Source of the DNA: UMGS363 sp051881775
Lineage (GTDB): Bacteria > Bacillota > Clostridia > Oscillospirales > Ruminococcaceae
NCBI GenBank assembly: GCA_051881775.1
Contig: JBJEQN010000011.1
Location: 12,372 to 76,371, forward strand
Direction: 5' to 3'
Length of the DNA: 64,000 bases
The position numbers and the translations under genes are program-made. A model generated the notes under the pieces. The model was not told where the DNA came from. It was given only the letters and a program-made list of their open reading frames with translations, and did not search any database. Shown here piece after piece: positions 25,676 through 33,591 of the stretch (its first letter is position 1; each line of letters opens with the position of its first letter).

Positions 25676-26233
25676 TCAAGTGAGCTTTACGCCATTCCTG
25701 TTCCATTTTACTGCTGTCTTATACCCCAGTTTTTCGTACCACGGCGCTACGCCCGTAAAATGAATATAGCTGTAATCATAGCCCTCTTCTTTCAGTATTT
25801 GTGTTACATTCCTGACCATTGTTAAGCCTATGCCCCTATGACGGTACTCGGGAAGCGTTCCCACACAGCCCGGACCGCCTATTTTCAGCCTGTGTCCGTT
25901 TATATCATGCGTTCCCATATCATCAACAAGGCAGAAGCTTGCGATTTTCCCGTCTGTATAGCCGCAGTATATCCTGTTTGTTCCGTCAAAAAACTGCACC
26001 CAATCACGGTCAACCTTTTCTGCCGCTTTCTTTATTTCGTCAAGACCGCCCTCATAAAAACCGAAGGAAATGTTCCCTTCCACCGTCTTATCGTATTTAT
26101 GTATATCAAATTCACTGAGCGAAAGCAGCATTTCATCAAAGAACAAGCCTTCCGGCAGGCTGCGAATAGTATCACTCTCAAAAAAATCCGGATATATGCG
26201 TTCAAATAATAAAATGTATCCCTGTTTATCCAT
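25676..26233 (-). CDS. GNAT-family N-acetyltransferase
   Basis: A 185-residue protein. The acetyl-CoA binding region lies at about 118-150 (GGPGCVGTLPEYRHRGIGLTMV, with the R/Q-x-x-G-x-G/A pattern as RHRGIG). The C-terminal part has VAPWYEKLGYK, typical of GNAT enzymes. The substrate is unknown. The ATG at 26233 has AAGGAG seven bases upstream. Eighteen further in-frame codons reach into the neighbouring repeat and are rejected. Halves of a heptad-repeat element flank the gene on both sides, unlike any other gene here. Confidence 0.88.
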   Translation of the reverse strand: MDKQGYILLFERIYPDFFESDTIRSLPEGLFFDEMLLSLSEFDIHKYDKTVEGNISFGFYEGGLDEIKKAAEKVDRDWVQFFDGTNRIYCGYTDGKIASFCLVDDMGTHDINGHRLKIGGPGCVGTLPEYRHRGIGLTMVRNVTQILKEEGYDYSYIHFTGVAPWYEKLGYKTAVKWNRNGVKLT

Positions 26234-26265
26234 ATATACTCTCCTTAAAAACTTACAATCAATGC

Positions 26266-26376
26266 AATTCCACTTTCCACTATTCACACTTCAAATTATT
26301 TATACTAATACTAATTCCGAATTCCGCATTCCGAATTTAAAAAAACTCCACTCTTCACTCTTCACACTTCACACTT
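26266..26376 (-). repeat. Heptad-repeat element, right half (copy B)
   Basis: Units of the type ATTCCACTTTCCAC and TTCACACTTC are followed by TATACTAATACTAA, ATTCCGAATTCCGC and an arm CTCCACTCTTCACTCTTC. The order matches the second half of copy A. Together with 25633-25673 it encloses the GNAT gene. Confidence 0.82.
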
Positions 26377-26379
26377 AAC

Positions 26380-26413
26380 AAAAGCCGCCCCTGACTATCA
26401 AGCCAAGGACGGC
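26380..26413 (-). terminator. Intrinsic terminator after ilvC
   Basis: On the minus strand GCCGTCCTTG pairs with CAGGGGCGGC (two G-U pairs), followed by TTTTG. It begins about 28 bases after the ilvC stop. Confidence 0.75.
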
Positions 26414-26441
26414 AGTATGTTTGTTATGTAAGCGAATAAAC

Positions 26442-27458
26442 TTAGTTGTTGATGAGCTTGTCTTCACCGTTCCAGCTGTAGAGCTTTCTGATCTCTTCGC
26501 CAACCTTTTCGGAGGGGTGTTCAGCGTGGAGCTTACGCATAGCCTTGAAGTGTACCTGCTTGCCTGCAGGAGACATATCGAGGAGGAATTCCTTAGCGAA
26601 TGTACCGTCCTGAATGTCGGAAAGAACCTTCTTCATAGCCTTCTTGGTGTCTTCTGTAATGATCTTGGGACCTGTTACATAGTCGCCGTACTCAGCTGTG
26701 TTGGAGATGGAGTATCTCATTCCTGCAAAGCCGCTCTGGTAGATAAGGTCAACGATGAGCTTCATTTCGTGGATACACTCAAAGTAAGCGTTTCTGGGGT
26801 CGTAGCCTGCTTCGCAGAGAGTTTCAAAACCGGCCTGCATAAGAGCGCATACGCCGCCGCAGAGAACAGCCTGTTCACCGAAGAGGTCTGTTTCTGTTTC
26901 TGTTCTGAATGTTGTTTCGAGAACGCCTGCTCTTGCGCCGCCGATTCCGAGAGCGTAAGCAAGACCGATGTCTGTTGCGTCACCTGTTGCATCCTGCTCA
27001 ACAGCGATAAGACAAGGAACGCCCTTGCCTGCCTGATATTCGCTTCTTACTGTGTGACCGGGTCCCTTGGGAGCGATCATGATAACGTTAACGTCCTTGG
27101 GGGGAACGATGCAGCCGAAGTGGATGTTGAAGCCGTGAGCGAAAGCAAGTGTCTTGCCTGCGGAAAGGTTGGGAGCGATCTCCTTCTCGTACATTTCAGC
27201 CTGCTTTTCATCGGGGATAAGGATCATGATAACGTCTGCAGCCTTTGTAGCTTCTGCAACGGAAAGAACCTTAAGTCCCTGAGCCTCAGCCTTGGCAGCG
27301 CTCTTGGAACCGCTGTAAAGACCAACAACAACGTTAACGCCGCTGTCCTTAAGGTTAAGAGCGTGAGCGTGACCCTGTGAGCCGTAGCCGATGATAGCAA
27401 CGGTCTTGCCGTCAAGTCTGCTGAGGTCGCAGTCCTGCTGATAATAGATCTTGTTCAT
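26442..27458 (-). CDS. ilvC: Ketol-acid reductoisomerase
   Basis: A 338-residue class I enzyme of valine, leucine and isoleucine synthesis. It converts acetolactate-type substrates to dihydroxy acids with NADPH and magnesium. The nucleotide site is GYGSQGHAHALNLKDSG, and catalytic metal-site residues lie in EQAVLCGG and the C-terminal knotted domain. The ATG at 27458 is used because GGAGG lies eight bases before it; an upstream ATG overlaps that site. It is the last gene of the ilv operon. Confidence 0.98.
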   Translation of the reverse strand: MNKIYYQQDCDLSRLDGKTVAIIGYGSQGHAHALNLKDSGVNVVVGLYSGSKSAAKAEAQGLKVLSVAEATKAADVIMILIPDEKQAEMYEKEIAPNLSAGKTLAFAHGFNIHFGCIVPPKDVNVIMIAPKGPGHTVRSEYQAGKGVPCLIAVEQDATGDATDIGLAYALGIGGARAGVLETTFRTETETDLFGEQAVLCGGVCALMQAGFETLCEAGYDPRNAYFECIHEMKLIVDLIYQSGFAGMRYSISNTAEYGDYVTGPKIITEDTKKAMKKVLSDIQDGTFAKEFLLDMSPAGKQVHFKAMRKLHAEHPSEKVGEEIRKLYSWNGEDKLINN

Positions 27459-27533
27459 TTTATTTTCCTCCATTTATATTATAAATTTTTATCTAAAACC
27501 TGTGCAGAAAAATCTGACGCAGAATCAGAAACA

Positions 27534-28025
27534 TTACTTTTTAAGGCTTTCGGGGCCTTTCTGGATAGCGATAACGCCTGTGCGGACGATCTCCTTTATG
27601 CCGTAAGGACGAACAAGCTCCTCAAAGCGCTGGAGATGAACAGCAGTATCGGAAATTTCCACCGTAACGGTGCTTGCGGTAAGGTCAACTATCTTTGCAC
27701 CCATAATATCGCAGATAGTGAAGATCTCGCTTCTCTGCTGGGGATTTGCAGCTATCTTGATAAGCTGGAGCTCTCTTGAAAGAAGCTCGTCCTCGCCCAA
27801 AGACTTTACCTTAATAGTATCGATGAGCTTGTTAAGCTGCTTTTCAAGCTGTTGTGCGGTATGCTCGTCGCCGTCTGCAACTATGGTTATACGGGAAACT
27901 GCAGGGTCGTCCGTAACGCCCACAGCAAGGCTGTCAATGTTGAAGCCTCTTCTTGAAAAAAGTCCCGATACTCTTGAAAGAACGCCTGCATGGTTTTCAA
28001 CAAGAACGGAAATTGTATGTTTCAT
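27534..28025 (-). CDS. ilvN: Acetolactate synthase small subunit
   Basis: A 163-residue regulatory subunit with an N-terminal ACT domain (KHTISVLVENHAGVLSRVSGLF, then RRGFNIDSLAVG) and a C-terminal domain. It gives feedback control by valine to the IlvB enzyme. The ATG at 28025 follows AAGGAG by seven bases. It lies downstream of the acyltransferase gene rather than directly after ilvB. Confidence 0.97.
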   Translation of the reverse strand: MKHTISVLVENHAGVLSRVSGLFSRRGFNIDSLAVGVTDDPAVSRITIVADGDEHTAQQLEKQLNKLIDTIKVKSLGEDELLSRELQLIKIAANPQQRSEIFTICDIMGAKIVDLTASTVTVEISDTAVHLQRFEELVRPYGIKEIVRTGVIAIQKGPESLKK

Positions 28026-28062
28026 ATTAAAACTCCTTATCTCAACGAACAATGTCCGCCGA

Positions 28063-29220
28063 TTATTTAACTTTCATAGTCTTTAATTTATTTACCAGCC
28101 CTGTAACAAGCCGCTCCGAGCGTTCGTTTGTTTTCAGCCGCCTGAAAATAAACAGCCTTACATAATCAGCCGCTCCCAGAACTGCATAAAGCAGGACTGC
28201 ATAAGCAATAATGCTTATTATCATAATAAAGCATGGCATTGAAGCCAGATCCTTGAACATATCCTTGAAGATATTTTCAAAAACCAAAGGATTAACGTGA
28301 ATGAGATATATTCCGAATGAGACCGATGCCAAAACCCTTACGGCTGCCGTAACAAAACGGTTCGTTGTTTTAATGTCCTTTAAAAGCATGAACAAAGAAA
28401 CTGCCGCAGCAACGGTAAACGGCGAATTGTACGCATATGTGCCGCCTCCCAAATTGGGAAGTACATCTTCTTCAACAGAAGAGACCGTTGCAACATCAAG
28501 CAGTACCGAAGATATGCACGGTATCACCGAAGACAGCACATATATGACCGCCCATATTCTTTTTTTTACTCTTATTTCGTCTTCCATGCGCTTTATGAAC
28601 GCTCCGGCAAAATAAAGCACCGACAGCCAAAGCGTACTGTAGCCGAACACCGTATTAAACGGATCGATCTTTCCGGCAAAGGTAAACGGAAGAAAAGAAA
28701 AAATGGCAAAAAGCGTAACTATCAGACAAATAAAACCTTTTTTATCAATATTATCTATAAGTATATTGAAAAACGGAATAAAGAAAAACATTCCGAAATA
28801 AGCGGTAAAATACCAGTACTGACCATTCAGCGCCGGCATAAAAACTGCAGCAGCATTTTCGGTTGTTACGGTTCCGGGTCTGAATACCGCAAACAGTACG
28901 GTTATCAGTCCATTCCACAGAAAAACCTGAAGCCAGAGAGGGATTATCCTTGAATATTTAAAATCCTTTTTCCCGGGAGAATACATAACGTATCCCGTAA
29001 TAACGGCATAACAGTTCACCGAGCAGTAGCAAAGGGATTCAAGCAGCCACGCCGCCCAGTAAGCTGCACTCCCGACAGCAAGATTTTCAAGTACGCCCCC
29101 CTGAAGGCATATATGAAGAATAAGTATCATAAGCATTGATACTATTCTTATAAGGTCAATGCCTAATATTCGTCCGTTATCCTTCACAGCCGCCCCTATG
29201 CCGTTAAAGCGTGCTTTCAT
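28063..29220 (-). CDS. Acyltransferase-3 family membrane protein
   Basis: A 385-residue protein with about ten membrane helices. The family start is RILGIDLIRIVSMLMILILH, with the conserved arginine and the histidine near the end of helix 1. Another marker is GQYWYFTAYFGMFFFIPFF. Relatives acylate surface sugars, peptidoglycan or small molecules. The substrate is unknown here. Its ATG lies inside the 3' end of ilvB (17-base overlap) and ilvN starts 37 bases after its stop, so it is built into the ilv operon. A longer TTG start at 29241 is possible. Confidence 0.87.
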   Translation of the reverse strand: MKARFNGIGAAVKDNGRILGIDLIRIVSMLMILILHICLQGGVLENLAVGSAAYWAAWLLESLCYCSVNCYAVITGYVMYSPGKKDFKYSRIIPLWLQVFLWNGLITVLFAVFRPGTVTTENAAAVFMPALNGQYWYFTAYFGMFFFIPFFNILIDNIDKKGFICLIVTLFAIFSFLPFTFAGKIDPFNTVFGYSTLWLSVLYFAGAFIKRMEDEIRVKKRIWAVIYVLSSVIPCISSVLLDVATVSSVEEDVLPNLGGGTYAYNSPFTVAAAVSLFMLLKDIKTTNRFVTAAVRVLASVSFGIYLIHVNPLVFENIFKDMFKDLASMPCFIMIISIIAYAVLLYAVLGAADYVRLFIFRRLKTNERSERLVTGLVNKLKTMKVK

Positions 29221-30832
29221 TTTTGAATACGTTGCATTCAAGCAGGTAAGGCTTGTCGGACTTTACAAGATGCTCGATAGCCGCTTCCGCCTCAGCCATT
29301 GTGCTGACACATTCCGACTCTATGCCGTAAGCTCTTGCAAGCATTGCAAAATCGGGGTTGCCCTCGGTAAGATGAACAGCTATCTGATTGTCCTTATAAG
29401 CCTTGGTCTGAAGCTCTCTTACCATTCCGAGACGGTTGTTTCTCATAACGATTATCTTAACGGGTATGTTTTCCTGAACGATAGTCGCCATTTCCATCAT
29501 CTGCATCTGGAACGAGCCGTCGCCGCAGATAACAACCACCTGTGAATCGGGAGAAGCCATTTTCGCTCCCACAGCCGCAGGAACGGAGTAACCCATAGTG
29601 CCCATTCCTCCGCTTGTGAGGAAACGTCCGTCTTTCTTTATGTTAAAGTTGTTGCATGCCCAGATCTGATTCTGACCAACGTCGGCAACGCATACCGTGT
29701 TGTCGGGAAGAGCGTCGGACAGCTTCCGCAGAAACATCTTCGGGTTAACGTAGCCCTCGGTCTCGTTTTCGGAGGGAACGGTGTTCTTCACCTCGTTAAG
29801 CTCCGCAAGCCACTCCGGTCTGTCGGTCTTTTCAATATATCCCGTAAGCTCGGAAAGAATACTCTTGCAGTCGCCTACAAGGGGAATGTCCGTAGCAATG
29901 TTTTTGCCTATTTCGGCAGGGTCTATATCAATATGTATTATCTGTGTAGTTTCGGCAAGGAAGCTTGGTGCGGTGACCGCTCTGTCGCCTACTCTTGCGC
30001 CGATAAGAAGCAGGGTATCACACTGCTTTACCGCATGATTGGCGGTCTTTACGCCGTGCATACCAAGCATACCCATATAAAGAGGATGCTCCGTTGGGAA
30101 AATGCTAAGTCCCATCATAGTGGAAACAGCCGGGATGCCCGATTTTTCGGCAAGTGCGATAAGCTCGTCCTTTGCATTTGAGGAGAAAACTCCGCCGCCT
30201 GCGCAGATAAGAGGTCTTTCCGACTTCATAAGAGCCTCGGCAATGCGCTTTATCTGCATTGTGTTGCCCTTTACGGTAGGCTTATAGGACCTAAGCTCCA
30301 CGCTTTCGGGGTAGCTGTAGTTTATAAGGGTCTGCTGAACGTCAAATGGAACGTCAATAAGAACAGGACCCTTTCTGCCCGTTCCGGCAATATGGAAAGC
30401 CTCCTTGAAGATACGGGGAATATCCTCCGCATTTTTAACAAGATAGCTGTACTTTACAAAAGGCTCCGCTGCGCCTGTTATGTCCACTTCCTGAAAAACG
30501 TCGCAGCCTATCTGGTCGGTAGATACCTGACCTGTGATGCAGATTATGGGAATACTGTCCGCATAAGCCGTAGCAATGGCGGTAAGAAGGTTAGTTGCGC
30601 CCGGTCCCGATGTTGCGATACATACGGCAGGCTTGTTTGTCATTCTTGCATAGCCGTTTGCGGCGTGTCCTGCATTTGCTTCGTGGCGAACGAGAACATG
30701 GTGTACATCACTCTTTGAAAGCTCGTCATAGAAAGGACAAATGGCAGCTCCGGGATAACCGAAGACGACCTTGACCCCCTCTTGCTCAAGACATTTAACC
30801 ATAGCAGCAGCAGCTTTAATCATTTCAGTCAT
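29204..30832 (-). CDS. ilvB: Acetolactate synthase large subunit
   Basis: A 542-residue thiamine-diphosphate enzyme that joins pyruvate to pyruvate or 2-ketobutyrate. The catalytic glutamate is in VRHEANAGHAANGYAR, and the ThDP motif is GDGSFQMQMMEMAT ending in RNN. The ATG at 30832 has GGAG seven bases upstream. It is the first gene of the ilv operon, behind a strong promoter with a leader of only about 50 bases. Confidence 0.98.
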   Translation of the reverse strand: MTEMIKAAAAMVKCLEQEGVKVVFGYPGAAICPFYDELSKSDVHHVLVRHEANAGHAANGYARMTNKPAVCIATSGPGATNLLTAIATAYADSIPIICITGQVSTDQIGCDVFQEVDITGAAEPFVKYSYLVKNAEDIPRIFKEAFHIAGTGRKGPVLIDVPFDVQQTLINYSYPESVELRSYKPTVKGNTMQIKRIAEALMKSERPLICAGGGVFSSNAKDELIALAEKSGIPAVSTMMGLSIFPTEHPLYMGMLGMHGVKTANHAVKQCDTLLLIGARVGDRAVTAPSFLAETTQIIHIDIDPAEIGKNIATDIPLVGDCKSILSELTGYIEKTDRPEWLAELNEVKNTVPSENETEGYVNPKMFLRKLSDALPDNTVCVADVGQNQIWACNNFNIKKDGRFLTSGGMGTMGYSVPAAVGAKMASPDSQVVVICGDGSFQMQMMEMATIVQENIPVKIIVMRNNRLGMVRELQTKAYKDNQIAVHLTEGNPDFAMLARAYGIESECVSTMAEAEAAIEHLVKSDKPYLLECNVFKNESTL

Positions 30833-30888
30833 CCAATCACTCCAATACATTTTATAAAATTCAGGTTTTCATAAACCTATACTATAAT

Positions 30889-30917
30889 ATTATATAAAAT
30901 CTTTCCTGTAAAGTCAA
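30889..30917 (-). promoter_or_regulatory. Promoter of the ilv operon
   Basis: Minus strand: TTGACT, 17 bases, TATAAT. The leader to ilvB is about 50 bases and contains only a small hairpin (AGGTTT/AAACCT). It has no room for the T-box that controls ilv genes in many Firmicutes. Confidence 0.85.
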
Positions 30918-30979
30918 TCATTATTTTATTAATTTACATTAGTGTAACATTGCCGTTTGTTATAAGGGATATAACCGCA

Positions 30980-31139
30980 GTAGTGTGAAGTGTGGAGAGT
31001 GGATAGTGAAATGCGGAAAGTTGAAAGTGAAAAGTGGAATTAGGAATTAAGGTGCCGCCTTCGGCGGATTTTTTATCACCACCGAATGCGACACCATAAT
31101 TCCACTTTCAACTTTTCGCTTTCAACTTTCCGCTTTCAA
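30980..31139. repeat. Heptad-repeat element, complete copy C
   Basis: The left arm is made of units like GTGTGGAGAGTGGATAG and AAAGTTGAAAGTGAAAAG. The core is GTGCCGCCTTCGGCGGATTTTTT, and the right arm TAATTCCACTTTCAAC, TTTTCGCTTTCAACTTTC is complementary to the left. The core hairpin with its T-run may act as a terminator on the plus strand. The right arm encodes the last residues and the stop codon of deoB. Confidence 0.85.
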
Positions 31140-32246
31140 TAAATATTCGGTAAGCTCGGAAACAAAGGAATAGCTTTCCTTTACTCCGAGATTTTCGGGG
31201 GTAACGGATTTTCCGGCAACAAGCAGGGGAACATACTCTCTTGTGTGGTCGGTACCCTTGAAACAGGGGTCGCAGCCGTGGTCGGCGGTCACCATTACAA
31301 CATCCTCCTCGCCAAGCTTGCCTAAAAGCTCCCCGAACTTCACATCAAAGGCGTTAAGTGCCTCGGTATAGCCTTTCACGTCCCGTCTGTGACCGTAGAC
31401 CATATCAAAATCCACAAGATTCACAAAGCAAAGTCCGTGAAAATCTCTGTCTGCGTAAGCAAGGGCCTTTTCCATACCGTCAGCGTTGTTTTTTGTGCGG
31501 ACAAACTCCGTTATGCCCTTTCCTGCAAAAATATCATTTATCTTTCCAACCGCAATAACGTCCATTCCTGCGTTTTTTATCCTGTCAAGCATAGTTTCAC
31601 CGGGCGGCAGCAGGGAAAAATCGTGCCTGCCTGAGGTGCGGACGAAATCGGGGTACTTTCCCGTGAAGGGACGGGCAATAACTCTGCCTACACCGTGCTT
31701 TCCCGTGAGAATTTTCCTTGCAGTCTCGCAGTATTCGTACAGTTTTTCCACGGGAACAACGTCCCCGTGAGCGGCTATCTGGAAAACGCTGTCTGCGGAG
31801 GTGTAAACTATCAGCTTGCCCGTTTCCATATGCTCTCTGCCGTAGTCCTTTATTACCTCCGTTCCCGAATAGGTCTTGTTGCAGAGAACTCCCCTGCCCG
31901 TCTCACGGCTGAAACGCTCAATAACTTCATCGGGGAAGCCGCCCGGATAGGTGGGCAGCGGCTCGGGAGATACTATTCCTGCAAGCTCCCAGTGACCTAT
32001 AGTTGTGTCCTTGCCCATGGATTTTTCACGGAGCTTTGCATACTTGCCCGTGGGGTTCTGAACGGGCGCACCGAAGCTTATGCCGTCTATGTTGAAAAGT
32101 CCTGCCGCAGCCATATTGGGAACGTTCAATGCACCTGTTTTAAAGCAGGAGCCGAAGGTGTCCGCACCAACGTCGCCGAATTTGTCTGCGTCCGGTTCAA
32201 AGCCTATGCCTGCGCTGTCAAGAACGATAAGAAATACTCTTTTCAC
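31122..32246 (-). CDS. deoB: Phosphopentomutase
   Basis: A 374-residue enzyme of the alkaline-phosphatase superfamily that interconverts (deoxy)ribose-1- and -5-phosphates in nucleoside breakdown. Metal-site motifs are IVLDSAGIG near the start, GKDTTIGHWELAG with the nucleophilic threonine, and VTADHGCDPCFKGTDHTREYVP near the end. The start is GTG with AGGAGG eight bases upstream, and that site directly follows the T-tract of a terminator. The last residues KAES and the stop come from the repeat element. It is slightly shorter than many homologues. Confidence 0.96.
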   Translation of the reverse strand: MKRVFLIVLDSAGIGFEPDADKFGDVGADTFGSCFKTGALNVPNMAAAGLFNIDGISFGAPVQNPTGKYAKLREKSMGKDTTIGHWELAGIVSPEPLPTYPGGFPDEVIERFSRETGRGVLCNKTYSGTEVIKDYGREHMETGKLIVYTSADSVFQIAAHGDVVPVEKLYEYCETARKILTGKHGVGRVIARPFTGKYPDFVRTSGRHDFSLLPPGETMLDRIKNAGMDVIAVGKINDIFAGKGITEFVRTKNNADGMEKALAYADRDFHGLCFVNLVDFDMVYGHRRDVKGYTEALNAFDVKFGELLGKLGEEDVVMVTADHGCDPCFKGTDHTREYVPLLVAGKSVTPENLGVKESYSFVSELTEYLLKAES

Positions 32247-32260
32247 GCTAAAAACCTCCT

Positions 32261-32294
32261 AAAAATTATGCTTCCGCAAACACACGGAAGCATA
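32261..32294 (-). terminator. Terminator abutting the deoB ribosome binding site
   Basis: On the minus strand TATGCTTCCG (32285-32294) pairs with CGGAAGCATA (32267-32276) as a perfect 10-base stem followed by ATTTTTAGGAGG. The T-tract runs straight into the deoB binding site, so it can end the transglutaminase transcript and tune read-through into deoB. I found no clear separate deoB promoter. Confidence 0.8.
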
Positions 32295-32317
32295 AAGTCA
32301 TATTTTTGTGTAAAAGG

Positions 32318-33550
32318 TCAGTCGATAGTTACGCCAAGCTGCTTTAAATAATCCTTGGTATCCCTGTCAACCTGCTTTGTATCTGCATAATAGTCGGAAA
32401 GGGACGAACCCTTGCGGTATACAAACACAGTAAAGGTGCAGCAGTCATCGTTGGAGTTTGTCTGACAGCCCTTGGTTATCACCTTTTTGGATTTTTTCGC
32501 CGCTTCATCAAGAATATCGAAAAGCTGCTCGGAATTATTCTTCTTTATATAGCTAAGGAAGCTGCTGTAAGCGTTTTTATCGGAAAATTTAATGGTAACA
32601 ACGGATTTTCCCTTTGATACAGCCTTAGCTATCTTATTTATAAGCAGGGTCTTAGCCTCGCTGTTGGAAGAAGCCACCAGCTTGTTTCTGACATAATAGT
32701 TCTTGCTGTCGTCCGTTGCCGCAGGTACCTTGTATTCGCACTTGTCGGGAGTGTGGCTCTTGTTCATCACTTCATCGCTTACCATAAAGTATTCGTAGGT
32801 GCTGTTTTCAACAAGATTTGAAACGGGGTCGTCCCATGTAACGTCAACGTTATACCACTTTTTATTGTAGTAGACCTTGTTCCACATATGCGATTCGCCG
32901 CCTGCTCTGCCGATAACGTTGACGGTCTTTATGCCGGCCTTGCTGCAGATATAAGCAAAAGCCTGAGCGTAGCCCTCGCAGACAGCCTCACCCTTTGCCA
33001 TTGAGCCGTAAGCAAAATGTGCGGTCTTTGCGTCCTCAACATATTCCGTTTTCTTGATAAGGTAGTCGTGGATATACTTTATCTTTGAATAGGTGGAAGT
33101 GTCCTCGTCAAACTTCTTTATGACCGCATTTGCCGTCTTGTTCATAGACGCAAGCATCTTGTCGTAGGTCTCCTTGCTGAAGTTGTACTCGAAATTTATC
33201 TCGGCGCTGTTTGCATAAATAGCTCCGCCGCTGATATTTTTCAGGTTAAAGGTAAGCACATCGTAATAAAACATAGTATTTGCAAGTTTATTAATAGTAT
33301 CCTCTTTAATGGAGCCTTTGATCTTGACGCTGCTCTTCTTGTTGATAACAGCTTCTCTCATCTGAAGATACCATTTCTGCTCATTTTCGCTCATCTTAGA
33401 ATAGTAATAAGGAAGCATGGATTTTTCAAGAGAAGTCTCCGCAGCTTCGGCTGTAACAGCCATGTCGAATGCCGTATCCCCGACGGCGATCCCGCTTACA
33501 ACGGAAAACGCCATAAGCATACATAAAAGTACCGAAATAAGTTTTTTCAT
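32318..33550 (-). CDS. Secreted transglutaminase-like protein A
   Basis: A 410-residue protein with a signal peptide (about 1-36, ending VTAEA). A helical region contains LPYYYSKMSENEQKWYLQMR, and the transglutaminase core follows. The triad is C191 (GEAVCEGYA), H221 (ESHMWNKV) and D236 (YNVDVTWDDP). A C-terminal domain of about 130 residues is shared with its relatives. Such proteases or cross-linking enzymes act on proteins or wall peptides outside the cell; the substrate is unknown. The ATG at 33550 has AAAGGA upstream. It is 41 bases downstream of paralogue B. Confidence 0.88.
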   Translation of the reverse strand: MKKLISVLLCMLMAFSVVSGIAVGDTAFDMAVTAEAAETSLEKSMLPYYYSKMSENEQKWYLQMREAVINKKSSVKIKGSIKEDTINKLANTMFYYDVLTFNLKNISGGAIYANSAEINFEYNFSKETYDKMLASMNKTANAVIKKFDEDTSTYSKIKYIHDYLIKKTEYVEDAKTAHFAYGSMAKGEAVCEGYAQAFAYICSKAGIKTVNVIGRAGGESHMWNKVYYNKKWYNVDVTWDDPVSNLVENSTYEYFMVSDEVMNKSHTPDKCEYKVPAATDDSKNYYVRNKLVASSNSEAKTLLINKIAKAVSKGKSVVTIKFSDKNAYSSFLSYIKKNNSEQLFDILDEAAKKSKKVITKGCQTNSNDDCCTFTVFVYRKGSSLSDYYADTKQVDRDTKDYLKQLGVTID

Positions 33551-33591
33551 AGTCAATAATCCTTTCTGTATATAATGTTTAATTTATACCG

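Noticed and set aside
26421..27380. 319-codon plus-strand frame opposite ilvC
   Set aside because: A cysteine- and valine-rich shadow product without a ribosome site; ilvC on the other strand is certain.
23875..31139. Possible CRISPR arrays at the repeat clusters
   Set aside because: Units are 7 bases, degenerate and contiguous, with no spacers of constant length and no cas genes nearby.
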